Below are positions 1-7,719 of a stretch of 17,872 nt of DNA, piece after piece; the first letter of the stretch is position 1; each line of letters starts with the position of its first letter. This DNA comes from Cytophagia bacterium. GTDB taxonomy: Bacteria > Bacteroidota > Bacteroidia > Cytophagales > Cyclobacteriaceae. The stretch is taken from assembly GCA_013373005.1 (NCBI GenBank), contig JABXIP010000427.1:1-17872 (forward strand), written 5' to 3'. The translations under genes were made by a program, and so were the position numbers. Under the pieces are notes generated by a model, which worked only from the letters and a program-made list of their open reading frames with translations, did not search any database and was not told the origin of the DNA.

Positions 1-204
1 ATCGATTTCATTAAGATGATGCCCGGAGTGCCTAAGGCCAAGGTAAAGTCTAGAATCGTTATCACTCCTGAACACGCCAAGCGCTTGCTTTATGCTCTGA
101 AGGACAATATCGATAAGTTCGAGAGTAACTTTGGACCAATTAAGCAAAGTGAAGAGCCACCAAAATTTCCGATGAACTTCGGAGGTACGGTTGGTGAGGC
201 TTAA
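1..204 (+). CDS. DUF3467 family protein, 3' end only
   Basis: The reading frame is open from base 1 (Ile-Asp-Phe-Ile-Lys-Met-Met) and stops at 204, so only the C-terminal 67 residues are present; the Met at base 16 is internal. The stretch running through PGVPKAKVKSRIV and then HAKRLLYALKDNI matches my memory of the DUF3467 family, small proteins of about 100 residues common in Bacteroidota. Their function is unknown. In this phylum the gene commonly sits between rpoC and rpsL, so the missing upstream neighbour is probably rpoC. That neighbour is inferred, not seen. The tail is Pro/Phe/Gly-rich and looks disordered. A terminator follows 22 bases after the stop, so the gene is probably the last of the rpoBC transcript rather than part of the str block. 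Confidence 0.85.
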   Translation: MDFIKMMPGVPKAKVKSRIVITPEHAKRLLYALKDNIDKFESNFGPIKQSEEPPKFPMNFGGTVGEA

Positions 205-226
205 TACTCGAAATTGATAGAATTAG

Positions 227-252
227 AAGGGTTACTTCGGTAACCCTTTTTT
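227..252 (+). terminator. Rho-independent terminator after the DUF3467 gene
   Basis: A perfect 9-base-pair stem (227-235 with 240-248) is capped by a TTCG tetraloop (236-239) and runs into six T residues (247-252). The TTCG loop is an especially stable type. It separates the upstream transcript from the str promoter about 60 bases further on. Confidence 0.93.
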
Positions 253-311
253 CATTGTTAGAGGGCTAGTAAACAGTAGTTTAAGTTGGTGTTTTTATTT
301 GCAAGCAACTG

Positions 312-342
312 TTTGTTTAAAAAACTTCTTTCACTACCTTTG
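312..342 (+). promoter_or_regulatory. Bacteroidota-type sigma-ABfr promoter for the str block
   Basis: A -33 element TTTG (312-315) is followed by exactly 19 bases and a perfect -7 element TACCTTTG (335-342). This is the consensus used by the primary sigma factor of Bacteroidota. The element continues as CAGTCC, as it does in the rplC promoter. Transcription should start a few bases downstream, near 347-350, leaving a leader of about 40 A/T-rich bases before rpsL. No conventional -35/-10 pair is needed to explain expression here. Confidence 0.88.
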
Positions 343-387
343 CAGTCCAAAATTTGTAACTAGGAATTAAAATCTAAAATTCTGTAA

Positions 388-768
388 ATGCCTACTATAC
401 AACAACTAGTAAGAAAGGGGCGTAAGAAATTGACTTCTAAGTCAAAATCTCCAGCTTTAGATAGCTGCCCACAGAGAAGAGGGGTTTGTACTAGGGTGTA
501 TACAACTACTCCAAAGAAACCTAACTCTGCTATGAGAAAAGTAGCAAGGGTAAGGTTGACTAACGGAAAAGAAGTGAACGCCTACATCCCAGGTGAAGGT
601 CACAACCTTCAAGAGCACTCAATTGTATTGATCAGAGGTGGTAGAGTAAAAGACCTTCCGGGTGTGAGATATCACATCATCCGTGGTGCTTTGGATACTG
701 CTGGTGTAAATGGTCGACTACAAAGAAGATCTAAATATGGCGCTAAGCGTCCTAAAGACAAGAAATAA
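388..768 (+). CDS. rpsL: 30S ribosomal protein uS12
   Basis: uS12 sits at the decoding centre of the small subunit and helps monitor codon-anticodon pairing. The 126-residue product has normal family length and carries the diagnostic TTTPKKPNSA segment (39-48) and RGGRVKDLPGVRYH segment (83-96). Lys43 and Lys88, the positions usually altered in streptomycin resistance, are both wild-type lysines. Asp89, the residue methylthiolated by RimO in other bacteria, is present. The ATG is preceded only by A/T-rich sequence with no SD. It is the first gene of the str block, about 40 bases downstream of the predicted transcription start. Confidence 0.99.
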   Translation: MPTIQQLVRKGRKKLTSKSKSPALDSCPQRRGVCTRVYTTTPKKPNSAMRKVARVRLTNGKEVNAYIPGEGHNLQEHSIVLIRGGRVKDLPGVRYHIIRGALDTAGVNGRLQRRSKYGAKRPKDKK

Positions 769-784
769 GAAACACTATTAGAAA

Positions 785-1252
785 ATGAGAAAAGCTAAAC
801 CAAAGAAGAGATATATTCTTCCTGACCCGAAGTTCGGAGATACTTTGGTAACAAAGTTCGTGAACTACCTTATGGTTGATGGTAAGAAGAGTATTGCCTA
901 CGGAATTTTCTACGATGCAGTGGCATTGGTAGAGAAGCGTACTGGTGAGAATGGTCTTGAGACTTGGAAAAAAGCATTGAGTAACATCATGCCTTCTGTC
1001 GAAGTTAAGTCAAGGAGAGTAGGTGGAGCCACCTTCCAGGTGCCTACCGAAGTTAGACCTGCCAGAAAAACATCACTAGGAATTAAGTGGATGATCTCTT
1101 TCGCCCGAAAGAGAGGTGAAAAGACTATGACTGAGAGATTGGCCGGAGAAATCATTGCCGCTTCTAAAGGAGAAGGTGGAGCAGTGAAGAAAAAGGATGA
1201 TACTCACAGAATGGCAGACGCTAACAAAGCATTTTCACATTTTAGATTTTAA
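785..1252 (+). CDS. rpsG: 30S ribosomal protein uS7
   Basis: uS7 is a primary binder of the 16S rRNA 3' domain. It organises the head of the small subunit near the E site and the mRNA exit. The 155-residue length is typical. The N-terminal basic KPKKRYILPDPKFGD region, the central VEVKSRRVGGATFQVPTEVR beta-hairpin region and the C-terminal DDTHRMADANKAFSHFRF end are all recognisable. The gene starts 16 bases after rpsL with no SD. In E. coli uS7 represses the str operon by binding the rpsL-rpsG spacer; here that spacer is too short to carry a comparable structure, so that control is unlikely to be conserved. Confidence 0.99.
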   Translation: MRKAKPKKRYILPDPKFGDTLVTKFVNYLMVDGKKSIAYGIFYDAVALVEKRTGENGLETWKKALSNIMPSVEVKSRRVGGATFQVPTEVRPARKTSLGIKWMISFARKRGEKTMTERLAGEIIAASKGEGGAVKKKDDTHRMADANKAFSHFRF

Positions 1253-1266
1253 TTCCTAGACAAATC

Positions 1267-3366
1267 ATGGCAAGAGATTTAAGATTAACTCGGAACATCG
1301 GTATCGCTGCTCACATCGATGCTGGTAAAACCACAACAACCGAGCGTATCCTATATTATACTGGTGTTTCACATAAAATTGGTGAGGTTCACGATGGTGC
1401 TGCCACCATGGACTGGATGGAGCAAGAGCAGGAGAGAGGTATTACCATTACTTCTGCGGCTACTACAGTTTTCTGGCCTTACAAAGATGAAGAATACCAT
1501 ATCAATATTATTGACACTCCTGGTCACGTTGACTTTACCGTAGAGGTAAACAGATCACTTCGTGTATTGGACGGTCTTGTGTTCTTATTCTCAGCGGTTG
1601 ATGGTGTTGAGCCTCAGTCTGAGACTAACTGGAGACTAGCTGATAACTACAAAGTAGCAAGACTTGGTTTTGTTAATAAAATGGACCGTGCTGGTGCTGA
1701 CTTCCTGGCTGTTTGTAAGCAGGTAAAGGAAATGTTGGGTACTAAGGCTGTTCCTCTTCAATTACCAATCGGTGCTGAAGAAACTTTCAAAGGAGTTGTT
1801 GACTTAGTTGAAAACAAAGCTATCGTTTGGAACGAGGAAGATCAGGGGATGACATATCAGGAAATTGATATTCCTGCTGATATGGTTGATGAAGTAGAAG
1901 AGTATAGAGAATACCTTCTTGAGGCTATTGCAGAGTATGACGATACCTTGATGGAGAAATTCTTCGAAGATTCTAATTCAATTACTAAAGATGAAATTCT
2001 TGCAGCTTTAAGACAAGCTACAATCAACTTGGACTTCGTTCCTATGCTTTGTGGTTCTGCCTTCAAAAACAAGGGTGTTCAGTCTATGTTGAATTACGTG
2101 ATGGAGCTTCTTCCTTCACCGCTTGATAGAGATAATATTGTAGGAACTGATCCTGATTCAGAAGAGAAAATCTCAAGAAAGCCAGATCCAAACGGACCGT
2201 TTGCTGCTTTGGCTTTCAAAATTGCAACTGACCCATTCGTAGGTCGTCTATGCTTTGTTAGATCTTACTCTGGTATGCTAGATTCTGGTTCTTATGTTTA
2301 TAACACAAGAACTAATAAGAAGGAAAGAATTTCTAGAATCTTCCAGATGCACGCTAACAAGCAAAATGCAATTGACAAATTGCATGCTGGAGATATTGCT
2401 GCAGTGGTAGGTTTCAAAGATATTAAGACGGGTGATACCCTTTGTGATGAGAAGCATAAGATCGTTCTTGAATCAATGGTATTCCCTGAGCCAGTAATTG
2501 GTTATGCTATTGAGCCTAAGACTCAAGCCGATGTTGACAAACTAGGTATGGCTATCGCCAAATTGGTTGAGGAAGATCCGACTTTGACCGTTAATACTGA
2601 CGAAGAAACCGGACAGACTATTCTAAGAGGTATGGGTGAGCTTCACCTGGATATCATCATGGATCGTCTGAAAAGAGAATTCAAAGTAGAAGTGAACCAA
2701 GGAGCTCCTCAGGTGGCTTACAAAGAGTCTATTAACTCTAATGTTGAGCACAAAGAGGTTTATAAGAAACAATCAGGTGGTAAAGGTAAGTTTGCGGATA
2801 TCGTATTTGAACTTAGCCCGGCTGATGATGAGTTTGAAGGTTTAGGTCTTCAGTTCGTAAACGGCATCGTGGGTGGTGTAATTCCTAAAGAATTTATTCC
2901 AGCTATTGAAAAAGGATTTAAGTCTGCTATGAGCAATGGTCCTTTGGCTGGTTACCCTGTAGAAAGAATGAAAGTGAGATTGTTCCACGGTTCATTCCAC
3001 GATGTGGATTCAGATGCCCTTTCTTTCGAAATGGCTGCAAGACTGGGTTTCAAAGAGGCTGCAAGAAAAGCTACTCCTAAATTGATGGAGCCAATTATGG
3101 CAGTTGATGTGGTAACTCCAGATGAGTACACAGGTTCAATTACTGGTGACCTGAACAGAAGAAGAGGTATCATGAAAGGTATGGATACCAAAGGTACTTC
3201 AACGGTAGTTAAAGCTAATGTGCCACTTTCAGAACTGTTTGGTTACGTAACAGACTTGAGAACAATGTCTTCAGGTAGAGCAACTGCTTCATTGACGTTT
3301 GCTCACTATGATATTGTACCAAACAATATTGCTGAAGAGGTTATAAAAAAGTCTAAAGGCGAATAA
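1267..3366 (+). CDS. fusA: Translation elongation factor G
   Basis: EF-G is the cytoplasmic GTPase that moves tRNA and mRNA through the ribosome after peptide-bond formation and, with RRF, splits ribosomes for recycling. The 699-residue protein has all GTPase motifs: P-loop AHIDAGKT (15-22), switch I region around RGITIT (57-62), DTPGHVDF (83-90, with catalytic His87) and NKMD (137-140). These are followed by domains II to V, including RGMGELHLDI in domain III. Its place in the str block and full set of motifs support the main translocase rather than a divergent EF-G paralogue. tuf, which follows fusA in Proteobacteria, is absent; rpsJ follows instead after 18 bases, which is usual in Bacteroidota. 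Confidence 0.99.
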   Translation: MARDLRLTRNIGIAAHIDAGKTTTTERILYYTGVSHKIGEVHDGAATMDWMEQEQERGITITSAATTVFWPYKDEEYHINIIDTPGHVDFTVEVNRSLRVLDGLVFLFSAVDGVEPQSETNWRLADNYKVARLGFVNKMDRAGADFLAVCKQVKEMLGTKAVPLQLPIGAEETFKGVVDLVENKAIVWNEEDQGMTYQEIDIPADMVDEVEEYREYLLEAIAEYDDTLMEKFFEDSNSITKDEILAALRQATINLDFVPMLCGSAFKNKGVQSMLNYVMELLPSPLDRDNIVGTDPDSEEKISRKPDPNGPFAALAFKIATDPFVGRLCFVRSYSGMLDSGSYVYNTRTNKKERISRIFQMHANKQNAIDKLHAGDIAAVVGFKDIKTGDTLCDEKHKIVLESMVFPEPVIGYAIEPKTQADVDKLGMAIAKLVEEDPTLTVNTDEETGQTILRGMGELHLDIIMDRLKREFKVEVNQGAPQVAYKESINSNVEHKEVYKKQSGGKGKFADIVFELSPADDEFEGLGLQFVNGIVGGVIPKEFIPAIEKGFKSAMSNGPLAGYPVERMKVRLFHGSFHDVDSDALSFEMAARLGFKEAARKATPKLMEPIMAVDVVTPDEYTGSITGDLNRRRGIMKGMDTKGTSTVVKANVPLSELFGYVTDLRTMSSGRATASLTFAHYDIVPNNIAEEVIKKSKGE

Positions 3367-3384
3367 GCTGTAAATTTTAATAAG

Positions 3385-3690
3385 ATGACACAGAAGATTA
3401 GAATCAAATTAAAGTCATACGATCACAACCTGGTGGATAAGTCATCAGAGAAAATCGTGAGAGCTGTGAAAACAACCGGTGCTATTGTTAGCGGTCCTAT
3501 TCCGTTGCCAACAGTGAAGGAGAAATTTACAGTGTTGAGATCACCACACGTGAACAAAAAATCACGTGAGCAATTTCAGCTTTGTACTTACAAAAGATTG
3601 GTAGATATCTACTCATCTAGTGCAAAGACTGTAGATGCTTTGATGAAGCTTGAGCTTCCATCTGGTGTTGACGTAGAGATTAAGGTTTAA
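3385..3690 (+). CDS. rpsJ: 30S ribosomal protein uS10 (NusE)
   Basis: uS10 belongs to the head of the small subunit and also acts as NusE, the partner of NusB and NusG in transcription-translation coupling and antitermination. At 101 residues it has normal length, with the hallmark GPIPLPTVKEKFTVLRSPHVNKKSREQF segment spread over about residues 37-65 and a C-terminal strand ending in DVEIKV. It lies 18 bases after fusA and is the last gene before a strong terminator. It is therefore transcriptionally part of str and not the head of the S10 operon as in E. coli. Confidence 0.99.
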   Translation: MTQKIRIKLKSYDHNLVDKSSEKIVRAVKTTGAIVSGPIPLPTVKEKFTVLRSPHVNKKSREQFQLCTYKRLVDIYSSSAKTVDALMKLELPSGVDVEIKV

Positions 3691-3711
3691 TAATAGAATA
3701 CTGAGAAATGT

Positions 3712-3746
3712 AAAGAGGCTGTTCTTTAAAGAATGGCCTCTTTTTT
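3712..3746 (+). terminator. Rho-independent terminator after rpsJ
   Basis: An 8-base-pair stem AAAGAGGC/GCCTCTTT (3712-3719 with 3736-3743) extends through two G-U wobbles and further pairs (TTC/GAA, then TT/AA) to a tiny loop near 3727-3728. It is followed by a T run (3741-3746). It lies 21 bases after the rpsJ stop and should end most str transcripts. Confidence 0.92.
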
Positions 3747-3817
3747 ATGTGTTTAGAGAGGTTGAAGAGAGGTAGAAATAGGTGTTAGAAATAATTGCTG
3801 AAATTCTATTTCCACTG

Positions 3818-3848
3818 TTTGTAACAAAACATTAATTCCCTATCTTTG
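3818..3848 (+). promoter_or_regulatory. Bacteroidota-type promoter for the S10/spc block
   Basis: TTTG (3818-3821), a 19-base spacer and TATCTTTG (3841-3848) form a perfect copy of the phylum's primary promoter. The spacing is identical to that of the str promoter, and the downstream extension CAGTCC is the same. Transcription probably starts near 3853-3856, giving a leader of about 45 bases before rplC. Confidence 0.88.
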
Positions 3849-3863
3849 CAGTCCGTTTCTCGG

Positions 3864-3885
3864 AAGCGCTAGAATTGTAGCGTTT
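3864..3885 (+). promoter_or_regulatory. Small hairpin in the rplC leader
   Basis: CGCTA (3867-3871) pairs with TAGCG (3878-3882) around a six-base loop. The stem extends outward by a G-T wobble and two A-T pairs to about 8 base pairs. It lies wholly inside the predicted 5' untranslated region and 15 bases before the rplC start. T residues follow (3883-3886) but are few, so it is more likely a leader structure than a terminator. A role in autoregulation, for example by uL4 as in E. coli S10, is only a guess. Confidence 0.45.
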
Positions 3886-3900
3886 TAAATGAATTAAAAG

Positions 3901-4533
3901 ATGTCTGGAATAATCGGAAAAAAAGTCGGAATGACTAGCATCTATGGTGCCGATGGACAAAGTGTCGCATGCACGGTTATAGAGGCTGGTCCTTGTGTGG
4001 TAACGCAAGTAAAAAATGAGGAAACAGACGGATACAGAGCTGTACAACTTGCTTATGGTGAGCGTAAAGAGAAAAATACGCCAAGTTCTTTGAAAGGACA
4101 TTTCAAAAGAGCTAATACAACACCTAAGAAAGAAGTGGTTGAGTTTCGAGATTTCCGTGAAGAATTCGAAGACAAAGTCGTTCTGGGTAATGTCATCAAT
4201 GTAGGTGATGTTTTCGCAGAAGGCGATTTTGTTGATGCTATTGGAACCTCTAAAGGTAAAGGTTTCCAGGGTGTGGTTAAAAGACACGGCTTCGGTGGTG
4301 TTGGTCAAGCTACACACGGTCAGCACAACAGAATGAGAGCTCCGGGTTCAATTGGTGGTGCCTCTTATCCTGCAAGAGTATTTAAAGGTACTCGTATGGC
4401 AGGCAGAATGGGTAACGACAGAGTGAAGGTTTTGAACCTGAAAGTGATGAAAGTTATGCCTGAGAAGAATCTTATCGTAGTGAGTGGTTCTGTACCAGGT
4501 GCTAAGAATTCAATCGTAGTACTAGAGAAATAA
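3901..4533 (+). CDS. rplC: 50S ribosomal protein uL3
   Basis: uL3 is an early-assembly protein of the large subunit. It binds near the 3' end of 23S rRNA and sends a loop toward the peptidyl transferase centre. The 210-residue length is normal. The N-terminal GIIGKKVGMTSIYG and the conserved GGASYPARVFKGTRMAGRMG region (about 157-176) identify it. It is the first gene of this transcript, preceded by its own promoter and hairpin leader, with an A-rich start context and no SD. rplD follows after 4 bases. Confidence 0.99.
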   Translation: MSGIIGKKVGMTSIYGADGQSVACTVIEAGPCVVTQVKNEETDGYRAVQLAYGERKEKNTPSSLKGHFKRANTTPKKEVVEFRDFREEFEDKVVLGNVINVGDVFAEGDFVDAIGTSKGKGFQGVVKRHGFGGVGQATHGQHNRMRAPGSIGGASYPARVFKGTRMAGRMGNDRVKVLNLKVMKVMPEKNLIVVSGSVPGAKNSIVVLEK

Positions 4534-4537
4534 GAAG

Positions 4538-5164
4538 ATGGAGATTTCAGTATTAAAAAATAGTGGAGAAGACACTGGGAGAAAAGTAACTCTTTCAGAT
4601 GATATCTTCGGTATTGAGCCAAATGATCATGCCATCTACCTAGACGTTAAGCAATACCTTGCTAACCAACGTCAAGGTACTCATAAGTCAAAAGAAAGAG
4701 CAGAAATCGCTGGTTCTACGAAAAAGATAAAGAAACAAAAGGGTACTGGTACCGCCAGAGCTGGTAGCATCAAGTCTCCTGTGTTTAGAGGTGGAGGTAG
4801 AGTATTCGGTCCTCAGCCTAGAGATTACAGCTTCAAGCTGAATAAGAAATTGAAGTCTTTAGCTAGAAAGTCTGCATTGGCTTATAAAGCAAAAGATAAT
4901 GGTTTGGTAGTATTGGAAGATATCAACTTCGAGGCTCCTAAAACCAAAGATTTCGTGAAAGTTCTTAATGGCCTTTCAGTAGCTGACAAGAAGACTCTTT
5001 TGGTTCTTCCTGATGCAAACAAGAATGTTGTGCTTTCAGGTAGAAATATAAAGAACGCAAAGATTACTACGGCTGATTCTTTGAACACTTATGATGTGTT
5101 GAACGCAGATAGCCTATTGATTAGCGAAAGTTCAATTGAAAAGCTTGAAAACCTTCTAAAGTAA
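4538..5164 (+). CDS. rplD: 50S ribosomal protein uL4
   Basis: uL4 binds domain I of 23S rRNA and lines the peptide exit tunnel with a long basic loop. In E. coli it also represses its own operon. The 208-residue protein shows the loop as a run of Lys, Gly and Arg (KKQKGTGTARAGS, then VFRGGGRVFGP, roughly residues 65-90) followed by the globular Rossmann-like C-terminal half. Wild-type-looking loop residues give no hint of macrolide resistance. It sits between rplC and rplW with gaps of 4 and 6 bases. Confidence 0.98.
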   Translation: MEISVLKNSGEDTGRKVTLSDDIFGIEPNDHAIYLDVKQYLANQRQGTHKSKERAEIAGSTKKIKKQKGTGTARAGSIKSPVFRGGGRVFGPQPRDYSFKLNKKLKSLARKSALAYKAKDNGLVVLEDINFEAPKTKDFVKVLNGLSVADKKTLLVLPDANKNVVLSGRNIKNAKITTADSLNTYDVLNADSLLISESSIEKLENLLK

Positions 5165-5170
5165 TTTGAG

Positions 5171-5458
5171 ATGAGTGTTTTAAAGAAGCCATTAGTAACT
5201 GAGAAAGTTTCAGCCTTAAACGAAAAAGGAAAATACGGTTTTATTGTAGATCTAAATGCCAATAAAGTCGAAATCAAAAAGGCTGTAGAAGATATGTACG
5301 GTGTAACTGTTGAAGATGTGAATACCATGAAATATCAGGGTAAAGACAAGTCTCGTTACACGAAGTCCAGAATCATTTCTGGTAGAGCAAGTTCATACAA
5401 GAAAGCAATTGTAACTGTTGCTGAAGGAGAGGTAATCGATTTTTACAGCGGCATTTAA
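5171..5458 (+). CDS. rplW: 50S ribosomal protein uL23
   Basis: uL23 lies at the mouth of the polypeptide exit tunnel and is the docking site for trigger factor and signal recognition particle. The 95-residue product has the family pattern: KKPLVTEKVSALNEKGKYGFIVD at the N terminus, then NKVEIKKAVEDMYGVTV leading into the second half of the alpha/beta fold. The start lies 6 bases after rplD without an SD. The position between rplD and rplB is the universal S10 order. Confidence 0.98.
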   Translation: MSVLKKPLVTEKVSALNEKGKYGFIVDLNANKVEIKKAVEDMYGVTVEDVNTMKYQGKDKSRYTKSRIISGRASSYKKAIVTVAEGEVIDFYSGI

Positions 5459-5468
5459 TTGAAGTAAG

Positions 5469-6290
5469 ATGGGTGTAAAGAAATTAAGACCAATGACCCC
5501 CGGCACAAGAGGCCGTATAGCACCAGACTTCGCTGATGTTACAGCATCAGCTCCAGAAAAGTCTTTGCTTGCTCCTCTTAAAAGATCTGGCGGTAGAAAC
5601 AATACCGGTAAAATGACCATGCGCTACATGGGTGGCGGTCACAAAAGAAAACTAAGAATTGTCGATTTCAAAAGAGACAAGTTCGGTGTTCCGGCAACAG
5701 TTAAAAGCGTTGAGTACGATCCGTCTAGAAGTGCACGTGTTGCATTGCTTTATTATGCTGACGGTGAGAAGAGATATATTATTGCTCCTCAAGGATTGCA
5801 GGTTGGCCAGCAAGTAATTTCTGGTGAGGCTGTAGCTCCAGAGGTAGGTAATGCGCTTCCATTAGCTAAAATTCCTCTAGGTACTATCATCCACAATGTG
5901 GAGTTCAAGCCTGGTAAAGGAGCTGCAATGGCAAGAAGTGCAGGATCTTATGTTCAGTTGGTAGCAAGAGAAGGAAAATACGCTACAGTAAAACTTCCTT
6001 CTGGTGAGATGAGAAACGTATTGGTAACCTGTATGGCTACTGTCGGTTCTGTGGGAAATGCTGAGCACATGAACGTGAGACTAGGTAAAGCTGGTAGAAA
6101 AAGATGGTTAGGAAGAAGACCTAGAGTAAGAGGTGTTGTAATGAACCCTGTTGATCACCCAATGGGTGGTGGTGAAGGTAGATCTTCTGGAGGTCATCCA
6201 AGATCTAGAAATGGTCTTTATGCTAAAGGTCAGAAAACCAGAACACCTAAGAAATATTCTAATAGACTAATAATCGGTAAAAAGAAATAA
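5469..6290 (+). CDS. rplB: 50S ribosomal protein uL2
   Basis: uL2 is one of the most conserved large-subunit proteins. It bridges to the small subunit and supports assembly of the peptidyl transferase region. The 273-residue protein has normal length. The central segment RVALLYYADGEKRYIIAP and the C-terminal VDHPMGGGEGRSSGGHP segment (228-244) are diagnostic. His230 corresponds to the conserved histidine (His229 in E. coli) implicated in peptidyl transferase activity. The tail is strongly basic. It starts 10 bases after rplW and lies 6 bases before rpsS. Confidence 0.99.
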   Translation: MGVKKLRPMTPGTRGRIAPDFADVTASAPEKSLLAPLKRSGGRNNTGKMTMRYMGGGHKRKLRIVDFKRDKFGVPATVKSVEYDPSRSARVALLYYADGEKRYIIAPQGLQVGQQVISGEAVAPEVGNALPLAKIPLGTIIHNVEFKPGKGAAMARSAGSYVQLVAREGKYATVKLPSGEMRNVLVTCMATVGSVGNAEHMNVRLGKAGRKRWLGRRPRVRGVVMNPVDHPMGGGEGRSSGGHPRSRNGLYAKGQKTRTPKKYSNRLIIGKKK

Positions 6291-6296
6291 TCTAGC

Positions 6297-6572
6297 ATGG
6301 CACGTTCATTAAAAAAAGGACCATATATCGATTTTAGATTGTCTAAGAAAGTCGAAGTAATGGAAGAGTCTGGCAAGAAATCAGTGATTAAGACCTGGTC
6401 TAGAAGATCGATGATTGCTCCAGATTTTATCGGGCATACTTTCGCAGTACACAATGGAAATAAATTCATTCCTGTATTTGTAACTGAAAACATGGTAGGT
6501 CACAAATTCGGTGAGTTTGCTCCAACAAGAAACTTTAGAGGTCACATTGCTAAAAAAGACAAGAAGAGATAA
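6297..6572 (+). CDS. rpsS: 30S ribosomal protein uS19
   Basis: uS19 sits in the head of the small subunit, next to uS13, and contacts the A-site side of the head and the inter-subunit bridge. The 91-residue sequence begins MARSLKKGPYIDFRL and contains the family core IKTWSRRSMIAPDFIGHTFAVHNG and VGHKFGEFAPTRNFRGH. The stop codon overlaps the next start (TAATG at 6570-6574), so rplV is probably translated by ribosomes finishing rpsS. Confidence 0.99.
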   Translation: MARSLKKGPYIDFRLSKKVEVMEESGKKSVIKTWSRRSMIAPDFIGHTFAVHNGNKFIPVFVTENMVGHKFGEFAPTRNFRGHIAKKDKKR

Positions 6573-6964
6573 TGGAAGCAATTGCTAAACTTAACAATGT
6601 TCCTACTTCTCCTCGTAAGATGAGAATGGTCGCTGATATGATCAGAGGCGAGCGCGTAAACACTGCGTTGAACATCTTAAAATTTGAGCCTAAAGAAGGT
6701 GCTGCTAGACTTCAGAAATTGTTGCTTTCAGCAATCTCTAACTGGCAAGCTAAAAACGAAGACGAAAGACTGGAAGACGCTGATCTCTATATCAAAGAGA
6801 TTCGTGTTGACGGTGGTAGAATCTTAAAAAGATTGAGACCTGCACCACAGGGTAGAGCTCATAGAATTAGAAAAAGATCAAATCATGTAACTATCGTTGT
6901 TGCTTCTAAGAATGCAGCCGCAGTTACCGCTGAAGAAGTAGTAAATAACGAAACTGATAATTAA
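6572..6964 (+). CDS. rplV: 50S ribosomal protein uL22
   Basis: uL22 contacts all 23S rRNA domains and, with uL4, forms the constriction of the exit tunnel through a long beta-hairpin. The hairpin is visible at about residues 83-103 (from RILKRLRPAPQGRA onward) and shows no insertion or deletion of the sort linked to macrolide resistance. At 130 residues it is about 20 longer than the E. coli protein because of an Ala/Val/Glu-rich C-terminal tail, a feature I associate with Bacteroidota. It overlaps rpsS by one base, indicating translational coupling. Confidence 0.98.
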   Translation: MEAIAKLNNVPTSPRKMRMVADMIRGERVNTALNILKFEPKEGAARLQKLLLSAISNWQAKNEDERLEDADLYIKEIRVDGGRILKRLRPAPQGRAHRIRKRSNHVTIVVASKNAAAVTAEEVVNNETDN

Positions 6965-6970
6965 AAACAG

Positions 6971-7696
6971 ATGGGACAAAAAGTTAACCCTGTTGGTTTC
7001 AGATTAGGCGTTGTACGTGGCTGGGATTCTAGCTGGTACGGTGGGAAAGACTTCTCTGATAAATTGGTTGAAGACCAGGAAATCAGAAAATATATCGATG
7101 CCCGTATTCCTAAAGGTGGTATCTCAAAAGTTATTATTGAGAGAACTATCAAAAGAATTACCATTACTGTTCACACTGCAAGACCAGGTGTTGTAATTGG
7201 TAAAGGAGGGCAGGAAGTTGATCGTATTAAAGAAGAGTTGAAGAAACTTACCGGTAAGGACGTTCAAATCAACATCTTCGAAATCAAAAGACCTGAACTT
7301 GATGCCAAGCTTGTTGGTGAGTCTATCGCTCAGCAATTGCAAGCTAGAATCTCTTACAGAAGAGCAATGAAGCAAGCTATTGCTTCTGCTTCAAGAGTAG
7401 GAGCGCAAGGTATCAAAGTAAAATGCTCAGGACGTCTTGGTGGTGCTGAAATGGCAAGAACTGAGATGTACAAAGAGGGAAGAATTCCTCTTCACACCCT
7501 AAGAGCAGATATTGATTACGCTATCTCTGAGGCCGACACTGTTTACGGTAAAATCGGTATCAAGGTATGGATATTCAAAGGTGAGGTTTACGGTAAGAGA
7601 GATCTTTCTCCTAACGTAGGCATCTCCAACCAAATGGGTGGTGGCGACAGACGTGGTGGTGGCGCCAGAAGACCTAATCGTAATAAAAAGAAGTAA
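6971..7696 (+). CDS. rpsC: 30S ribosomal protein uS3
   Basis: uS3 forms part of the mRNA entry tunnel and of the ribosomal helicase activity. The 241-residue protein opens MGQKVNPVGFRLG and has an RNA-binding KH domain with the GKGG loop at residues 77-80. This is followed by the C-terminal domain (LGGAEMARTEMYKEGRIPLHTLRADIDYA region). A Gly/Arg-rich, Lys-ending disordered tail closes it. The gene starts 6 bases after rplV. The 23-base gap after it is the longest between rplC and rpsN and contains an SD for rplP. Confidence 0.99.
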   Translation: MGQKVNPVGFRLGVVRGWDSSWYGGKDFSDKLVEDQEIRKYIDARIPKGGISKVIIERTIKRITITVHTARPGVVIGKGGQEVDRIKEELKKLTGKDVQINIFEIKRPELDAKLVGESIAQQLQARISYRRAMKQAIASASRVGAQGIKVKCSGRLGGAEMARTEMYKEGRIPLHTLRADIDYAISEADTVYGKIGIKVWIFKGEVYGKRDLSPNVGISNQMGGGDRRGGGARRPNRNKKK

Positions 7697-7707
7697 CCCA
7701 ACTGTAA

Positions 7708-7714
7708 AAAGGAG
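7708..7714 (+). promoter_or_regulatory. Canonical Shine-Dalgarno before rplP
   Basis: AAAGGAG lies 5 bases before the rplP ATG, in the 23-base rpsC-rplP spacer. Almost all other genes in the window start from A/T-rich context with no SD, as usual in Bacteroidota, so this site stands out. It fully matches the anti-SD core of 16S rRNA. Function is inferred from position and complementarity. Confidence 0.75.
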
Positions 7715-7719
7715 AGAAG

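Noticed and set aside
362..383. Weak hairpin GAATT/AATTC in the rpsL leader
   Set aside because: Five A/T-rich pairs with a nine-base loop are expected by chance in such sequence and would be unstable.
3832..4326. 164-codon open frame on the minus strand over the start of rplC
   Set aside because: It is antisense to rplC and the promoter, has no recognisable protein features, and rplC is certain.
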